Positions 1-10,879 of a stretch of 64,000 bases of DNA are shown piece after piece. The stretch's first letter is position 1. Each line of letters opens with the position of its first letter. The DNA is from Lutraria lutraria (Eukaryota > Mollusca > Bivalvia > Venerida > Mactridae). The notes under the pieces are model-generated. The model was not told where the DNA came from. It worked only from the letters and a program-made list of their open reading frames with translations, and did no database searches. Both the position numbers and the translations under genes were made by a program. Location of the stretch: the NCBI GenBank assembly GCA_964023205.1, contig OZ026835.1, positions 45,419,083-45,483,082 of the forward strand. Direction: 5' to 3'.

Positions 1-2390
1 TAATAAAGTGTTTATTGTAACAGTGATTGAACATTTATTTGTTGTTAATGATGATGTTGTTGTTGTTGTCACGTATTTTGCGGATATTTATTATTTGACA
101 TTTTACGTGATCAGGAATTGATGAGTGAACAAATATACATGTTATCTCCCACATATTGTTTGTCAATATGACAGCCATAGATTTATCATACCCTAGATAA
201 CAAACAAATAAACAATGACAAACAAGATCATGGTTTATTTACCAATACTGCTTAAGTACCTGACAACTTGTGAAAACTTATATAGAAAAAAGTAATCATT
301 TATATGTTTTCTTTAACTATTCTACAAACACATCGCTGACAGTTTATCAAACATGCATCTGACACTAAGGCAAACATTAATTGACATTTAATTGGAATTT
401 ATCTTAACTTCAGATTATTTTGAAAATAATTTTCGGGTTAACAATGAATTTGGTAGTCTGTACTTTAGGGCTATATTCAAAATATTATATTCCTAATAAT
501 CTGGCCATGAATGCAAGTCAGAAGTTATCTCGCAATCTGAGTAGAAAAGTAATCGTTATATGAGCGACATTTGATGTACTGTCACTCCACCCCCTTGTAT
601 TCCGTAAATAAATAAAAACTAAATTATATACTTGATGAAAATGGATTCTCTGGGATGAGGAAATTATTTTCCTGAGTCAGCAATTTTTATACAAGTATTT
701 ACTTGTGTTAATGTACAAAGAATTGTCCCGTCTAAGGTTGAAATTCTGCCAAATGAAGAATAGAGAAAAATAAAAGGGAAAAAACATTTAAATGATAGAC
801 CAGGTGAGATCTGACAGGTGGGTGACACTTAGATGTCTAACTGGATGTGACACAAGAAAAGAAAACTTCAAACTTTTGAAAGAAGTAGAATTCAATCCAT
901 GACATAAAAATCTTAGTTTACTAAAATGACCACTTCAGCATTTTGTATTACAAGTTATCGTCAGAGGCGATGTATTAAGTTGATTTAGTTTGCGTATTCT
1001 ATAAAACATTACAAAAACAAGTGATACTTCATGTTTACCAACTTTAAGTGAGTTTAAGTAGAAATTTTGTTTACGTAAAATTTAAAAGCATTATAACACA
1101 TAAACAGACACTAAACGTTGTAAAACATTGTCATTCCGTACAATAAGTGTGCGAATTATGATAATTAATATGGTTTTCCACAAAGAGTTGTTGCTTAGCT
1201 TGCAATACGTAAAGTTAAAAAAAATAAACTACATGACACGCCCCCAGCCGTGATTGAAGGCATGTCGTCCATTTCCCGAGAAAATATTTGACCAGAAATA
1301 CTTTTATAGATTGGCACTAGTGTAATAAATCACCTACAAGCTTCAAGTATTTACTGATAAGCCATGCACCTTAATTTTCTAATAAATAAACAGTGTATTT
1401 TGAAGATGCTATCATAATTTAGCGTGTCTGAAAAGCGATGACTGATAAAGTACACACGTGCATGGAGCTATTTCGAGAAAGGCGAACATTTTGACGCCCT
1501 CGTCAGATAGACATAAGGTTGTCATGAAATCATGTGACGTCTGGTCAGAAAAAGTTCGCAAGATCCCAGCTGTCATAATATCTCTACGAATCTATGCCAC
1601 TCCGTGGAACTATTTGTGGAATTTTTATTGTATGTCTGTCTGAACGTTTAACAGACAAGGCATTAATTCTCTGCTAACATTTTCACTTGGTATTGAACAA
1701 GGGTTAAGAGAGGGGACCTTATTTGTGTATCTACTCAACATTGCCAACAATCAAGTTCCGCTCCTCTGATCTACAACTAATGATTCCTGACTCTTAAATT
1801 TCGGATAAAAATCACCCCCACACAGCTAACTAATGATTATCAGTGTTCTAGTGGTAACGTACTGGACTACTGAGCTACCGAGCTAAATAATGGGTCTAGA
1901 AAAGCATAGGAAAGGGGCGAGGCGCGTATCGGTTCTTTACACTGAGCAAGATTATGAACAAGCAAAATTATTTGAAATAAGCGTAGGGATATATATTGCC
2001 CTCTTCTCCTTATCCCCCCCCCCTCTCTTTCTGTCTCTCTTCCTCTTTGGGGCGGCCCTGACTCGCCATAGCTGTCCTATATAATGGAGTGCTAAACAAC
2101 AGATAAATAAATAATGTTCAACCTACAGACTTTTATATTGAATACAAAACTGCTCAAACAAATTTGCCAAATAGCCGCGTTTAAAAGTGTTACAACATAA
2201 TTAATTGAACTTGTCTGTGAAAGTCAGTCTATAACCCAGATAGAACTAAAATTTACTAAAACACAACACCGTGTGTTAATGTTCTACTTATTCCTATTTT
2301 CGCTAATTTCATTTCTATTGATGCTATTTGATACTTCGCTATAATTTATAAATTCACTGTAAGCAGTTCCGCTAGTTAACTCGCTTGATT
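1..2390. other. AT-rich intergenic DNA, no gene seen
   Basis: I see no coding region, RNA gene or clear repeat here. The only open frames are short and without protein-like composition. A short trinucleotide run (GTT) lies near 50-68, a C-rich/CTCT tract near 2014-2045, and a weak tRNA-like stretch (minus strand, TAGCTCAGTAG) near 1860-1885 that lacks a good B box. Confidence 0.4.
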
Positions 2391-2393
2391 TTT

Positions 2394-2405
2394 TTTCGCG
2401 CCAAA
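2394..2405. promoter_or_regulatory. E2F-type site
   Basis: TTTCGCGCCAAA matches the classical E2F/DP consensus (TTTSSCGC) along its whole length. No gene start is visible beside it, so a promoter role is only possible. It lies downstream of the CDK-inhibitor gene on the minus strand. Confidence 0.3.
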
Positions 2406-3030
2406 TGTTCTAACGTAATTATGTGTACAAGACGAGATTACGTCTAGTTGAACGAATTTCGTGAAAGTTGTATTTATATCGGTCATCAACCTATGTAAAA
2501 CCAGGTCACGTTTGAGAAGCTTTAGATGTGTGTGTGTTCGGTACAAAGATTAAATTATCTGTTGGTATATTACTCAAGCTAGCTCAAAATTTACATGGGT
2601 TGTTTACGAGTTAAAATCCACACACGGAGTCCGAAGTCCGTTTTTTTTCAGCAGAAGTTTCCTAGCAGACTTGAGAGAAGTGTTGTTTTGTGGTGCCAGC
2701 AATAGATGCCTTCTTTGTTGCCCAAATTTATACGATTGCATAAATAACCATGAGGAATTCTAACCCCACATATCTGTGTAATATTATGATATATACAACA
2801 AAAAACATATTTCAGTTAAAGAATATTCTTTTATTTTCATTTTTCATTGTAGTAAGACATTGTCACCAATATCAAATGATTGTATTCATCCAATCCATAT
2901 TTTATTATATTATAAGTTACATTTTACAATATCATGTACATTAATATACGCAGTTAAATTAATTTGCATGTTGCACAAAATGTATGAATAACATGCACTA
3001 AGTAAAGGATAAGTGTTTTAAGCAATACAC

Positions 3031-3052
3031 CAAGGTCAAGGTCAAAGGTTAA
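3031..3052 (+). promoter_or_regulatory. Clustered nuclear-receptor half sites
   Basis: Two adjacent AAGGTCA hexamers followed by AAGGTTA form an array of nuclear-receptor half sites, close to the TCAAGGTCA extended half site of ERR/SF-1-type receptors. The same words occur in mobile repeats elsewhere in the window, so this may be a repeat fragment. Confidence 0.25.
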
Positions 3053-3639
3053 CATATTGACCCGTGGTTGCTTAGAAACCGTACCAAATTGCCTCTACAC
3101 GGCCTTGTACAAATGAGATCTAATAATTTAACAACACATTGTTAAAATTAATAAATAAACTTGTTATTTGTATATACATGTATAAACACCTTAGTCCCAT
3201 ATGTGTACGAAGTCCTTTGGACAACGAACACAATTTTCTTCTACTTGTATACTTGGTTTTCAAATAAGATAAAAATTAAGAAAGAAAATACAAACATAAA
3301 AAAATTAATTATGTGTACTTTGGCAAGAGTTGTGAGTGTAGAATTATATATTGATGGAATATTGCTACAGTTTTAAGTGATGTTGGTAAATTTTGATTTT
3401 CTGTGATCAAAAGAAAGAAGTGTAAAAGTGATGTCATGTTACTTTGTACTTAAAGACGATTGTTTCATGAAACCAAAATATTTCATAACCGGAAACAACC
3501 ACATTGGTATATGGGACAGTAGGTTGTAATAACTGTCTTAGATTAATTCTACACCAACTTCAAAATTGTGTTCAAAATGAATACAAAAAAACCCTTCTTT
3601 TCATGCAAATATACACTTAGTGTATACATCTTTATTTAC

Positions 3640-5801
3640 ACATATTAAGACATAATTAATACATAACTAGGCAACATGATAATTTCATAATATTAAATAA
3701 GTGAGATCAGTCATACAATGTTAAGACCCAGAATGAATAGTTTTCACATTCGTGGGCGTTACATAAAAAATTGCACATAGCCTAACGGTATCAGACAACC
3801 TTCATAAATGTGAGTTTTTTTATTTTTTAAGTTTCAAAAATTTGTGAAAATTTTGAAATGAATAATGAAGACGATGAACATAATTTTCATAATAAGAGCG
3901 TGGATTTCACAATATTTTCGAATTATAAAAAAACTTGCATCTGTGCAAACAATTTACAAAAATATTTTCTTTTTGTAAATTGAATGAACGTTTTAATGCA
4001 AGATTTCTGTGAAAACTACACAATAAAATTTCATTAAAAATTCACGCCCTGTCACAATTTTTAACATAAATATTATTTCATTGCATACAAATTGATGGAA
4101 AATAAAATATAAATGAATCAATTAAATTACAATGTAAGTTAAATGCACAAAATTACATCAAAATCATACAAGCAAGAAACGCGAAACATTGAAAATTGCA
4201 CCAATACAATGACATAATTTGAAACACATGCCGGGTACCAGCTGATAACTTATAGACTGGTACTCCTTCCTGCAGAATAAAATATGAGAGAAAAATGAAC
4301 ACCAATTCAAATAATTATAAATGGCCAATACAACTTGAAATTAAGACACAATTACTGCGCATTAAAATCATTGATCAATATTAAGTGTAATGAAAAATTT
4401 CAGCATTATGCTATGAATTTAAAATTCATGGAATAATAAGAAAAATGCCATACACTCAATACTTTGTGTAATTGAAAGTATAGAAAAATGAGTCTAAAAA
4501 ATGAGTGAAAATGGAAAAAAAGGGAGAAATTTTGTTAAACAGCAAATCATGTCCCAAGTCAAAACTTAAATGATTCAAAAAATCAAAGAACCGGAAAAAA
4601 ATCAGAAAAAATCAACTTCTGACAAAATATTCAGTACTCATGAATTCTATTATTAATAAAATGTTCCCATTAAATTAATAATCAACATAAATAAACAGAA
4701 TATTTTAAAGTTGTATCCAATTTCGACTAATTCAGAGACTTATGATCTTATTTAAGTTACAGGCATGTGGGATCGATTCCTGATTGTAACAAAATTCCCC
4801 GACTTTGTTAGAAACATGACTAAAATAATTAACCCTGATAAAGAATGGAACACAATATGTGGCCTAATTTAAGAAACTAAAGTTTTAAACACTACTGACA
4901 AGATATTTTTCTACCAAAAACATTGAAAAATTTTATCATCAAAATCTATCTTCGAGCTATGCAACCTAATTAACGAAGATAATGATAACAATTTGATTAT
5001 TATCAATCTAGGAGCTTGTTTCTGACACAGGCCTTTGTAAAATGATTGTAATGAGAAGTTAAATATTATGTTTTACAAATCATCGACACAAACTTACAAG
5101 GGATGGATTTTCACAAAGTTTGCCTGGAGGCAATATTGATAAATAGTAATGAATCAAGACCTGACATTAATATGTCCAAACTTAATGAGAAATAGATAAT
5201 TTTGCCAGAGGGACAAACTTATCAACAGTTGATCTATACAACAAAGTTTCCCATGATTCAATTTTCATGAATGTTTTTCCTCAGTTGTCGAATATGATTA
5301 GAATACGTAATATTAGTCATCAAGAAGAGACCAAGCAATTTAAAAATGAATGTTTCTTTGAATCTTGAATAAGTCTATAATTATACACTGGCACTGTGTA
5401 AAGTCTAAATAGTATTTTATTAAAGTATCAGCTTTAAAAGCTAAACTTATGGAGTTCAACATCTGGTGTAATCATACAAGGAGTGACCTCAATATATCCA
5501 TTACATGGTGAATAATATCCCTTCTATACTAGTCCTCATACTCTTTTATCACATTTCTGTTGTAGCCGTTGCTAGGGTAACACAAGCATGCACGTGCTGA
5601 GATCAAAATAATGGAACTCATGCAGAAATCAAGACAGAAACAAAGGCTTGAAGACGTAGCATACATCACTGACAAGTCTTTGTTTGCAATACGTGACGTC
5701 ACTTGACGGACGATGCGGCCGTGCGGCTGCACTTAATATTCAGAGAAGTGTGATGTTTGTGGCACCAGTAGATTGCTCCGGCTAGCACTTGCTTTGGTAA
5801 G
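3640..5801 (-). other. Probable 3'UTR exon of the CDK inhibitor
   Basis: On the minus strand a polypyrimidine tract ending in CAG at 5804-5802 gives a good splice acceptor. It pairs with the GGTAAG donor at 6410-6405 that follows the inhibitor's stop codon by 39 nt. The segment is non-coding and AT-rich. I set its far end arbitrarily near an AATAAA on the minus strand (TTTATT near 3631 on the plus strand); several other candidate poly(A) signals exist. Inferred from splice signals only. Confidence 0.3.
5694..5701. promoter_or_regulatory. Palindromic CRE (TGACGTCA)
   Basis: A perfect cAMP-response-element palindrome next to GC-richer sequence (to about 5735). It falls inside the proposed 3'UTR exon of the CDK inhibitor, so it may instead mark a separate regulatory element. 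Confidence 0.25.
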
Positions 5802-5989
5802 CTGAAAAGAAATAAAATATCTCAATTATTTAAAATCATTACGTTTCCAGGCAACCAATTTATTTTTCTATCGAGGTTTAAGTCTATTTATACTTAACAA
5901 AAGGCCAGTATTAATTTAAGATCGTATTTTCCCACGTTGTTCAAGTATGATCACAATATACGCTACTTAATAATAAATCGGACAAAACC

Positions 5990-6180
5990 CTCACAAATCC
6001 GCGTCTACTACGAATACACCACGTGCTTGCCTATTTACCGAGATAGTATTTGCTATATTTAGAACAGCGTTACGCGCCAGTAACCACGACAACGCGTCAC
6101 GTGACTTGGTTTTTACTCCACTCGCGTTTATCTTGAGGCTAGGAGATATTCACACGACGGGTCGAGCTTTATGCAAATTT
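5990..6180. promoter_or_regulatory. CpG-enriched island with E-box and octamer
   Basis: A short stretch with many CpGs in an otherwise CpG-poor region. It contains GTCACGTGAC at 6096-6105, a perfect palindromic E-box of the bHLH-ZIP (MITF/TFEB/USF) type, and ATGCAAAT at about 6172-6179, a perfect POU octamer. It lies in the proposed downstream intron of the CDK inhibitor. It could be an enhancer or an alternative promoter; no open frame starts convincingly from it. Confidence 0.3.
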
Positions 6181-6448
6181 GTGTAGTAAAGTCCCCGTAC
6201 AGGCAAGTCAAAATACGATGTTACGATTTAGCTAAATACTACGTCGTTTACAAACGGTTATTTACGCACACTGCAGCGATCACGAAAGCGTGTGTAGTAT
6301 ACAATTTGATGAATATATTGCCTGAGCTCGTAAACCGCTGGTATGGTTTAAATATATTTACTAACACAGCGGAAAATTGATAAATGAATAACAGAAAATT
6401 GAAACTTACCAAATAAATAATATGCAGATAAAATAATTTCTTCTAATT

Positions 6449-6531
6449 TTATAGAGCGTTTCGTGAACTCTTTGAAGGTCGCTCTTCTAAATCTTCATCA
6501 GACAGCCGTCTCTTTTTAATTCTCATAAAAT
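6449..6531 (-). CDS. CDK inhibitor coding exon 2
   Basis: The acceptor is TTATTTCAG just before 6531. The exon adds 27 residues beginning DFMRIKKRRLSDED and ends with TAA at 6451-6449. The phase fits exon 1, and the result has the PCNA-box/NLS character expected at the C-terminus of p21-like inhibitors, which strongly supports the join. Too short to be seen as a free ORF. Confidence 0.85.
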
Positions 6532-8595
6532 CTGAAATAAAAGAAATTGACCTGTTAAAATGTGCTCTATCAACATGCATTTAAAACATTAATCTACACA
6601 TTTGATAGTCAGATAATAAACGTGTATATTACGGTCGTCTGCGTCAATATTTTTGTGTATAAACGTACATACATAAAGTAACAAAAACGCATCCAGTATG
6701 TAATTTACGCGTCTGAGATTTGATTGCGAATTGATTGTTGTAAGTGAAGTTTTATTTAAACTAAGATGACCGCTTTTTCATGTCCCCTGTTCAAACAATG
6801 TTAAACAGACGCGTAAATAAACAGCTAAATAACCGAATTAGCCAACATTCGGTTAACAACCACATTAGAAGAAATATTTTCTTTTCTTGTGAAAACAACA
6901 AACAGTTTCTAAACAGATAGTTCGAATCGGAATGCAAACATATTTGGTCGTATTTTACTTCAGAAGAAATTGACCGCCGAGTAACCAAGGATTCTAACAC
7001 AATATTGATGCGTCCGAATATTGATTATTCATCACAGAAAATATTAACTAAATTAATGGAAATCTAACAAAGACGCAATCTGTTGAAAGAAAATAATAAT
7101 ATATTATGTACGTATGTATTCATTAAACACGAGTTATTATTGGGAAAATCAATTATTCGTCATAGACCTCGTGACAGACAGATCTAATTAATTATTCATC
7201 AGTAAGAATCAATGCCAGATGTTCTCTTCCTACATAAAGTATACAAATAGACCCAGTTCATTAATACAACATTGAGCTTATAAGACTTGATTATTTTTGT
7301 ACCATACGCTATTCTGTCAACCTAAGTCAAAATATAGTTCGATAAAAACCAATCAATACTTGAACTTCACACGAGGTAAATTAATACGGGAAGTGTACAG
7401 TCAAAACATTACAAAAGTAAACAGTATATGTCTAAACTTGTCTGCTTTATGAATGAACGGAGGGAAAAATCGAAACACGAATTATTGGCAAATAACGGAA
7501 CGACTTAATGAACGAGTTCGGACACGAACAGACAGACGACCAATAGTGTCCGACTAAGTAATTGAACAAAGGCTATACGTATTTCCCGCAGAAATTTAAT
7601 CGACCCGACCAAACATGCTGAATTTAAATACCCGCCGTTTGATTGTTGCTATAAATAAAAGTAAATAGAAGATTGTATTGATAAAAATAGAGAATATCTC
7701 AGGAAGATGCTGGTTAGACAGAAACTACACGAATAAATTATTGATTCTCGCATAAGCTTAGTACTGAAGCTTAACATATTAAGAGTGATTCTGGACGATG
7801 TTAGTCTAAGGAACTACAAGAGAGCATCTTTTTATAGTATTTCAAGACTGACCATTAAAACGCATATAAATGATAACTGATGTACTAAATTTTAGCCCGA
7901 AGTCCTTCGATATCAGGAGTACATGATGCAAACGTAATTGGTTGATCTTACACAAGATGAATATAAATGAGTCACGCTTGAAAAGAGACTTACGGATACT
8001 AAATCTCACACGTACAAATGTAGGTTAGCCAAATACGATGAACCTCATTAACGTACAAATACAATATACGCATGAAATCTGCTGCATTGTGAGCGCGTTT
8101 CGGGTACTTACCATTAATTTTTGGTTGCCTGACTGTAACTCTAGCTTCTGGAGTCGTTTCATTCTCTCTCCGTAAGGCAATGGCTTCAGCTTCTGTGTCA
8201 GAATCTGTTTCGGTGACAGCGGATAGTCTGGACTCTACTGAAACTGTATGTTCTGGTGAACTTGGTGGTGTAATATCCTTAAAGTCAATTGCAGGTACTA
8301 TGTCACTACGCCTCTTAAATTTACTAGTGTAACCTTTCCTGTAACATTCTGGAACGTATTCGTTTTTATCCACTATTTCCCACTCATACCGACCGTCCAA
8401 CGGTTCGTCCAAACTTGGATCGAAATTCCAAGTAGACTTCATCTCCACATTAGTTTGTTTCAACTGAAGTTCTAATTCCTTTTTTAGTACATCATGATCC
8501 GGCATTCCGAACAAATTTCTACGCACTCGGCTTTTTTCCGGATTCATTTGTCTTAATAATCCGTAACGTGGTGAACTCATATTTTTAACTGGCAT
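6449..8595 (-). CDS. Cip/Kip-family cyclin-dependent kinase inhibitor (two coding exons)
   Basis: Coding exons 8595-8112 and 6531-6449 join in phase 1 (G|AT) to give 188 residues; the 1,580-bp intron has GTAAGT and TTTCAG borders. The N-terminal third is a textbook kinase-inhibitory domain: RNLFG (residues 26-30) is the cyclin-docking motif, then a linker helix (about 33-53), WNFD (56-59), PLDGRYEWE (65-73) and VPECYR (81-86). Tyr85 aligns with the p27 tyrosine that enters the CDK ATP pocket. The middle is Ser/Thr-Pro rich (TPPSSP 109-114, TP 148-149). The C-terminus, supplied by exon 2, has a PCNA-box-like motif (157-164) and a basic KKRRL cluster (167-171). The family binds cyclin-CDK complexes in the nucleus and blocks the G1/S transition. 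The length fits p21/p27. Met1 and Met6 are both possible starts. A direct p21-versus-p27 assignment is not justified; this is probably the single invertebrate Dacapo-like member. Confidence 0.9.
8112..8595 (-). CDS. CDK inhibitor coding exon 1
   Basis: Starts at the first ATG of the frame and carries the whole cyclin/CDK-binding domain plus the Ser/Thr-Pro region, 161 codons and one base. The donor is G|GTAAGT at 8112/8111. Without splicing the frame continues to a stop at 7999 and gives a different 37-residue tail. Confidence 0.88.
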
Positions 8596-8715
8596 AATTT
8601 TCCTGACAACAAAACCAAACTTGAGTGTACACTTTTACGTCCGTTTATCTCGAAAGCTGAGAATACATTGACTGTTACAATAACCGAGGTTACATTTATG
8701 AGATCTAAACAAGTA

Positions 8716-8822
8716 GGCGGGGCTTAATAACAACAAGCCATCACTTGCAAAATCGCAACGCGCTGATTGGTCGAGGCGGCGCGGAAGTTTCGTTATTGAC
8801 ATGTCGGTGTTTATCGGCGGGA
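8716..8822 (-). promoter_or_regulatory. Promoter of the CDK inhibitor
   Basis: Read on the minus strand upstream of the ATG at 8595 there is a GC box (GCCCCGCC, 8723-8716), an inverted-CCAAT position (CCAAT at 8770-8766), TTCCGCGCC (8784-8776 region) and TCCCGCC (8822-8816). The last two resemble E2F sites. No TATA box is evident. The local GC and CpG content is higher than around it, as expected for a TATA-less cell-cycle promoter. Confidence 0.5.
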
Positions 8823-8829
8823 TATGACG

Positions 8830-10650
8830 GGCGACTATCAAGACGAAACTTGAAAATTGTATCCAGCTGATTAAAAAAATCGTAATTAATATACTAACAA
8901 TTATAATTAATGAGAAAATTGCGAGAAATTATAGTTTGGAGTGTTTTAATTTTTGTATGGGACTTCGGAAATGCAGTTTTTAATCTACGAATTTTCACAA
9001 ATTTTATAAACATACGACACCCCCAATATCCAAAACTGGGTCATGACAATTTTGCATACTTATATCAACAATATGAGGTTTGAAATCGCCACAATGAGCT
9101 TAATTAGTTTTATTTTGCCTACAAAAACAAAAAATACACTCATGCTATAAAAAATAGTTTGAAAATACGACAAAATTAACAAGAAATTGGCCAGAACTCT
9201 CTAGTTACTCGCTGTTAAACGATATTAATATGTAAAGGGAAATAACTCCAAGTACAACCTCAGATAAACGACGTGATTCATAAAATACGTGTTTCGACTT
9301 GAATACTTGATAATAAAAGGAAAGAAAAACTTAGCCTTGGATTTGATTCAACATGATTTTCGCCAGAAAAGAGAACAAAGAAAGATAGATCGGTGACTGG
9401 ACAGGTCTATAAGTATGTTATATCTAGTTTACACACATCTCTACAGCACATATACTTGAATCTATAATCTATACTTTTTGTACGCCATTAAATGCGAGTT
9501 TTTTATCATTCCTATAACACGCAAAGTAGGCATACAACATCTTTATAATGCATACGCCTCTTGAAAATCTGGACAAGTATTGCATTTAACTTTAGTATTT
9601 ACATAAATTCAACATAAAGCATTAAAAGTCTGCATTACATCATATTTTTTATTTTTAAAAAAATATCATTCATTTCAAGTTTTAAAATGGTCAGTTGAAA
9701 ATAATTCCTAAAGTTTTTTTATTAATTATATCAGATTATGATGCAAAAGTGTATCATGTGGTTATCTTTATGCTAGATGGAACAATAATGTATTTTTCTT
9801 CATCTATAAACAAAACATGACATTTAATAATCTGGTTTTGCGTATTATGTTGTTTTGTGAGTGGTTGGGGTATTACGGATTGTTTATCTTGTACGATGAT
9901 GTAACATATTAACACTTATTTTACTTATTTTATTATTGGCGTGCGGAGGACGATATTATCAACATGTTTAAACTTGTTAGCCGTATCTTTACGATGGTAA
10001 CTTATTTCTGTATCTTACGTAATTCTTCACAATTTAATCGCGCTGTAAAATGTGTCATAAAAGATAAAAATCTAAACGCCTCATCAACTACATAAATAAT
10101 TTCCTGCCAGAAAACTTCCTGCAATAAAAAAAAGAAAGAGATTTTATCGTACCTAAACTTTTAACAAAATTAACAGAAGAAAGAAATCTTTTGTCTGTTA
10201 ATTGAATTAATTATAATGTGGTAAATTTGTAAATTAATTAATAATCAATTATAATTAAAACTAATTAGGCGGAAAACAAGCGCTTCTACATAAAAAATGA
10301 TATTAAGTAATTAAATCCATATCATCGATTGTACTAACACGATTTCCTCAAGTGGGCATTTAATAAATAATCTAGTTTATCCATTAATGTACTCATTAAC
10401 ACTTGAGTTAATTGATTAATGTTAATTGGGCACAGAAATATAACTAATAGACAAGATGTTGCTATAGATAGATAATTCTGTATCCTACGTAGGCCTATAT
10501 ACATGAAGCACATTGTCATTTAACATAGAATAGAACAGAATTGATAAGTTTGCACATATACGTACAAGAAAGAGCAATACACAGTTAGTTATGTTTTCTC
10601 ATTTAGTATTGCATGTTTTAATGAATGTATAGGATCAGTCCATTCATTAT
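8830..10650. other. AT-rich intergenic DNA, no gene seen
   Basis: No coding frame with protein-like composition and no RNA gene recognised. Mostly A/T-rich single-copy-looking sequence with several TTAATTAAT-like stretches near 10200-10270. Confidence 0.35.
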
Positions 10651-10663
10651 TCACGTAACGTTG

Positions 10664-10862
10664 TTGTTGTTGTAACTACTGTTGCTGCTGCTAGTGTTGT
10701 TGCTTTTTCTGGTAATAATGTTGTTGCTTTTTCTGGTAATAGTGTTGTTGCTTTTTCTGGTAATAGTGTTGTTGCTTTTTCTGGTTATAGTGTTGTTCCT
10801 GCACCTTGCTGATAGTGTTGTTGTTGTTGCTTCTGCTGATACTGTTGTTGCCTTTGATAATG
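10664..10862. repeat. GTT/GCT trinucleotide tract with 24-bp repeat
   Basis: A (GTT)n/(GCT)n-rich tract containing about four near-identical 24-bp units (GTTGTTGCTTTTTCTGGTAA + TAGT) between roughly 10697 and 10795. Because 24 is a multiple of 3, all frames stay open on both strands, giving the leucine/valine-rich and Asn/Thr/Arg-rich ORFs here. These are repeat artefacts. Confidence 0.75.
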
Positions 10863-10879
10863 TTGCTATCTCATTTTTC

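Noticed and set aside
5775..5800. U6 snRNA-like start on the plus strand (GCACTTGCTTTGGTAAGC)
   Set aside because: Similarity stops after about 15 nt and no ACAGAGA or other U6 core follows.
7999..8111. C-terminal 37-residue extension of the CDK inhibitor reading frame
   Set aside because: It is intron sequence: a consensus donor precedes it and the spliced exon 2 gives the expected PCNA-box/basic tail.
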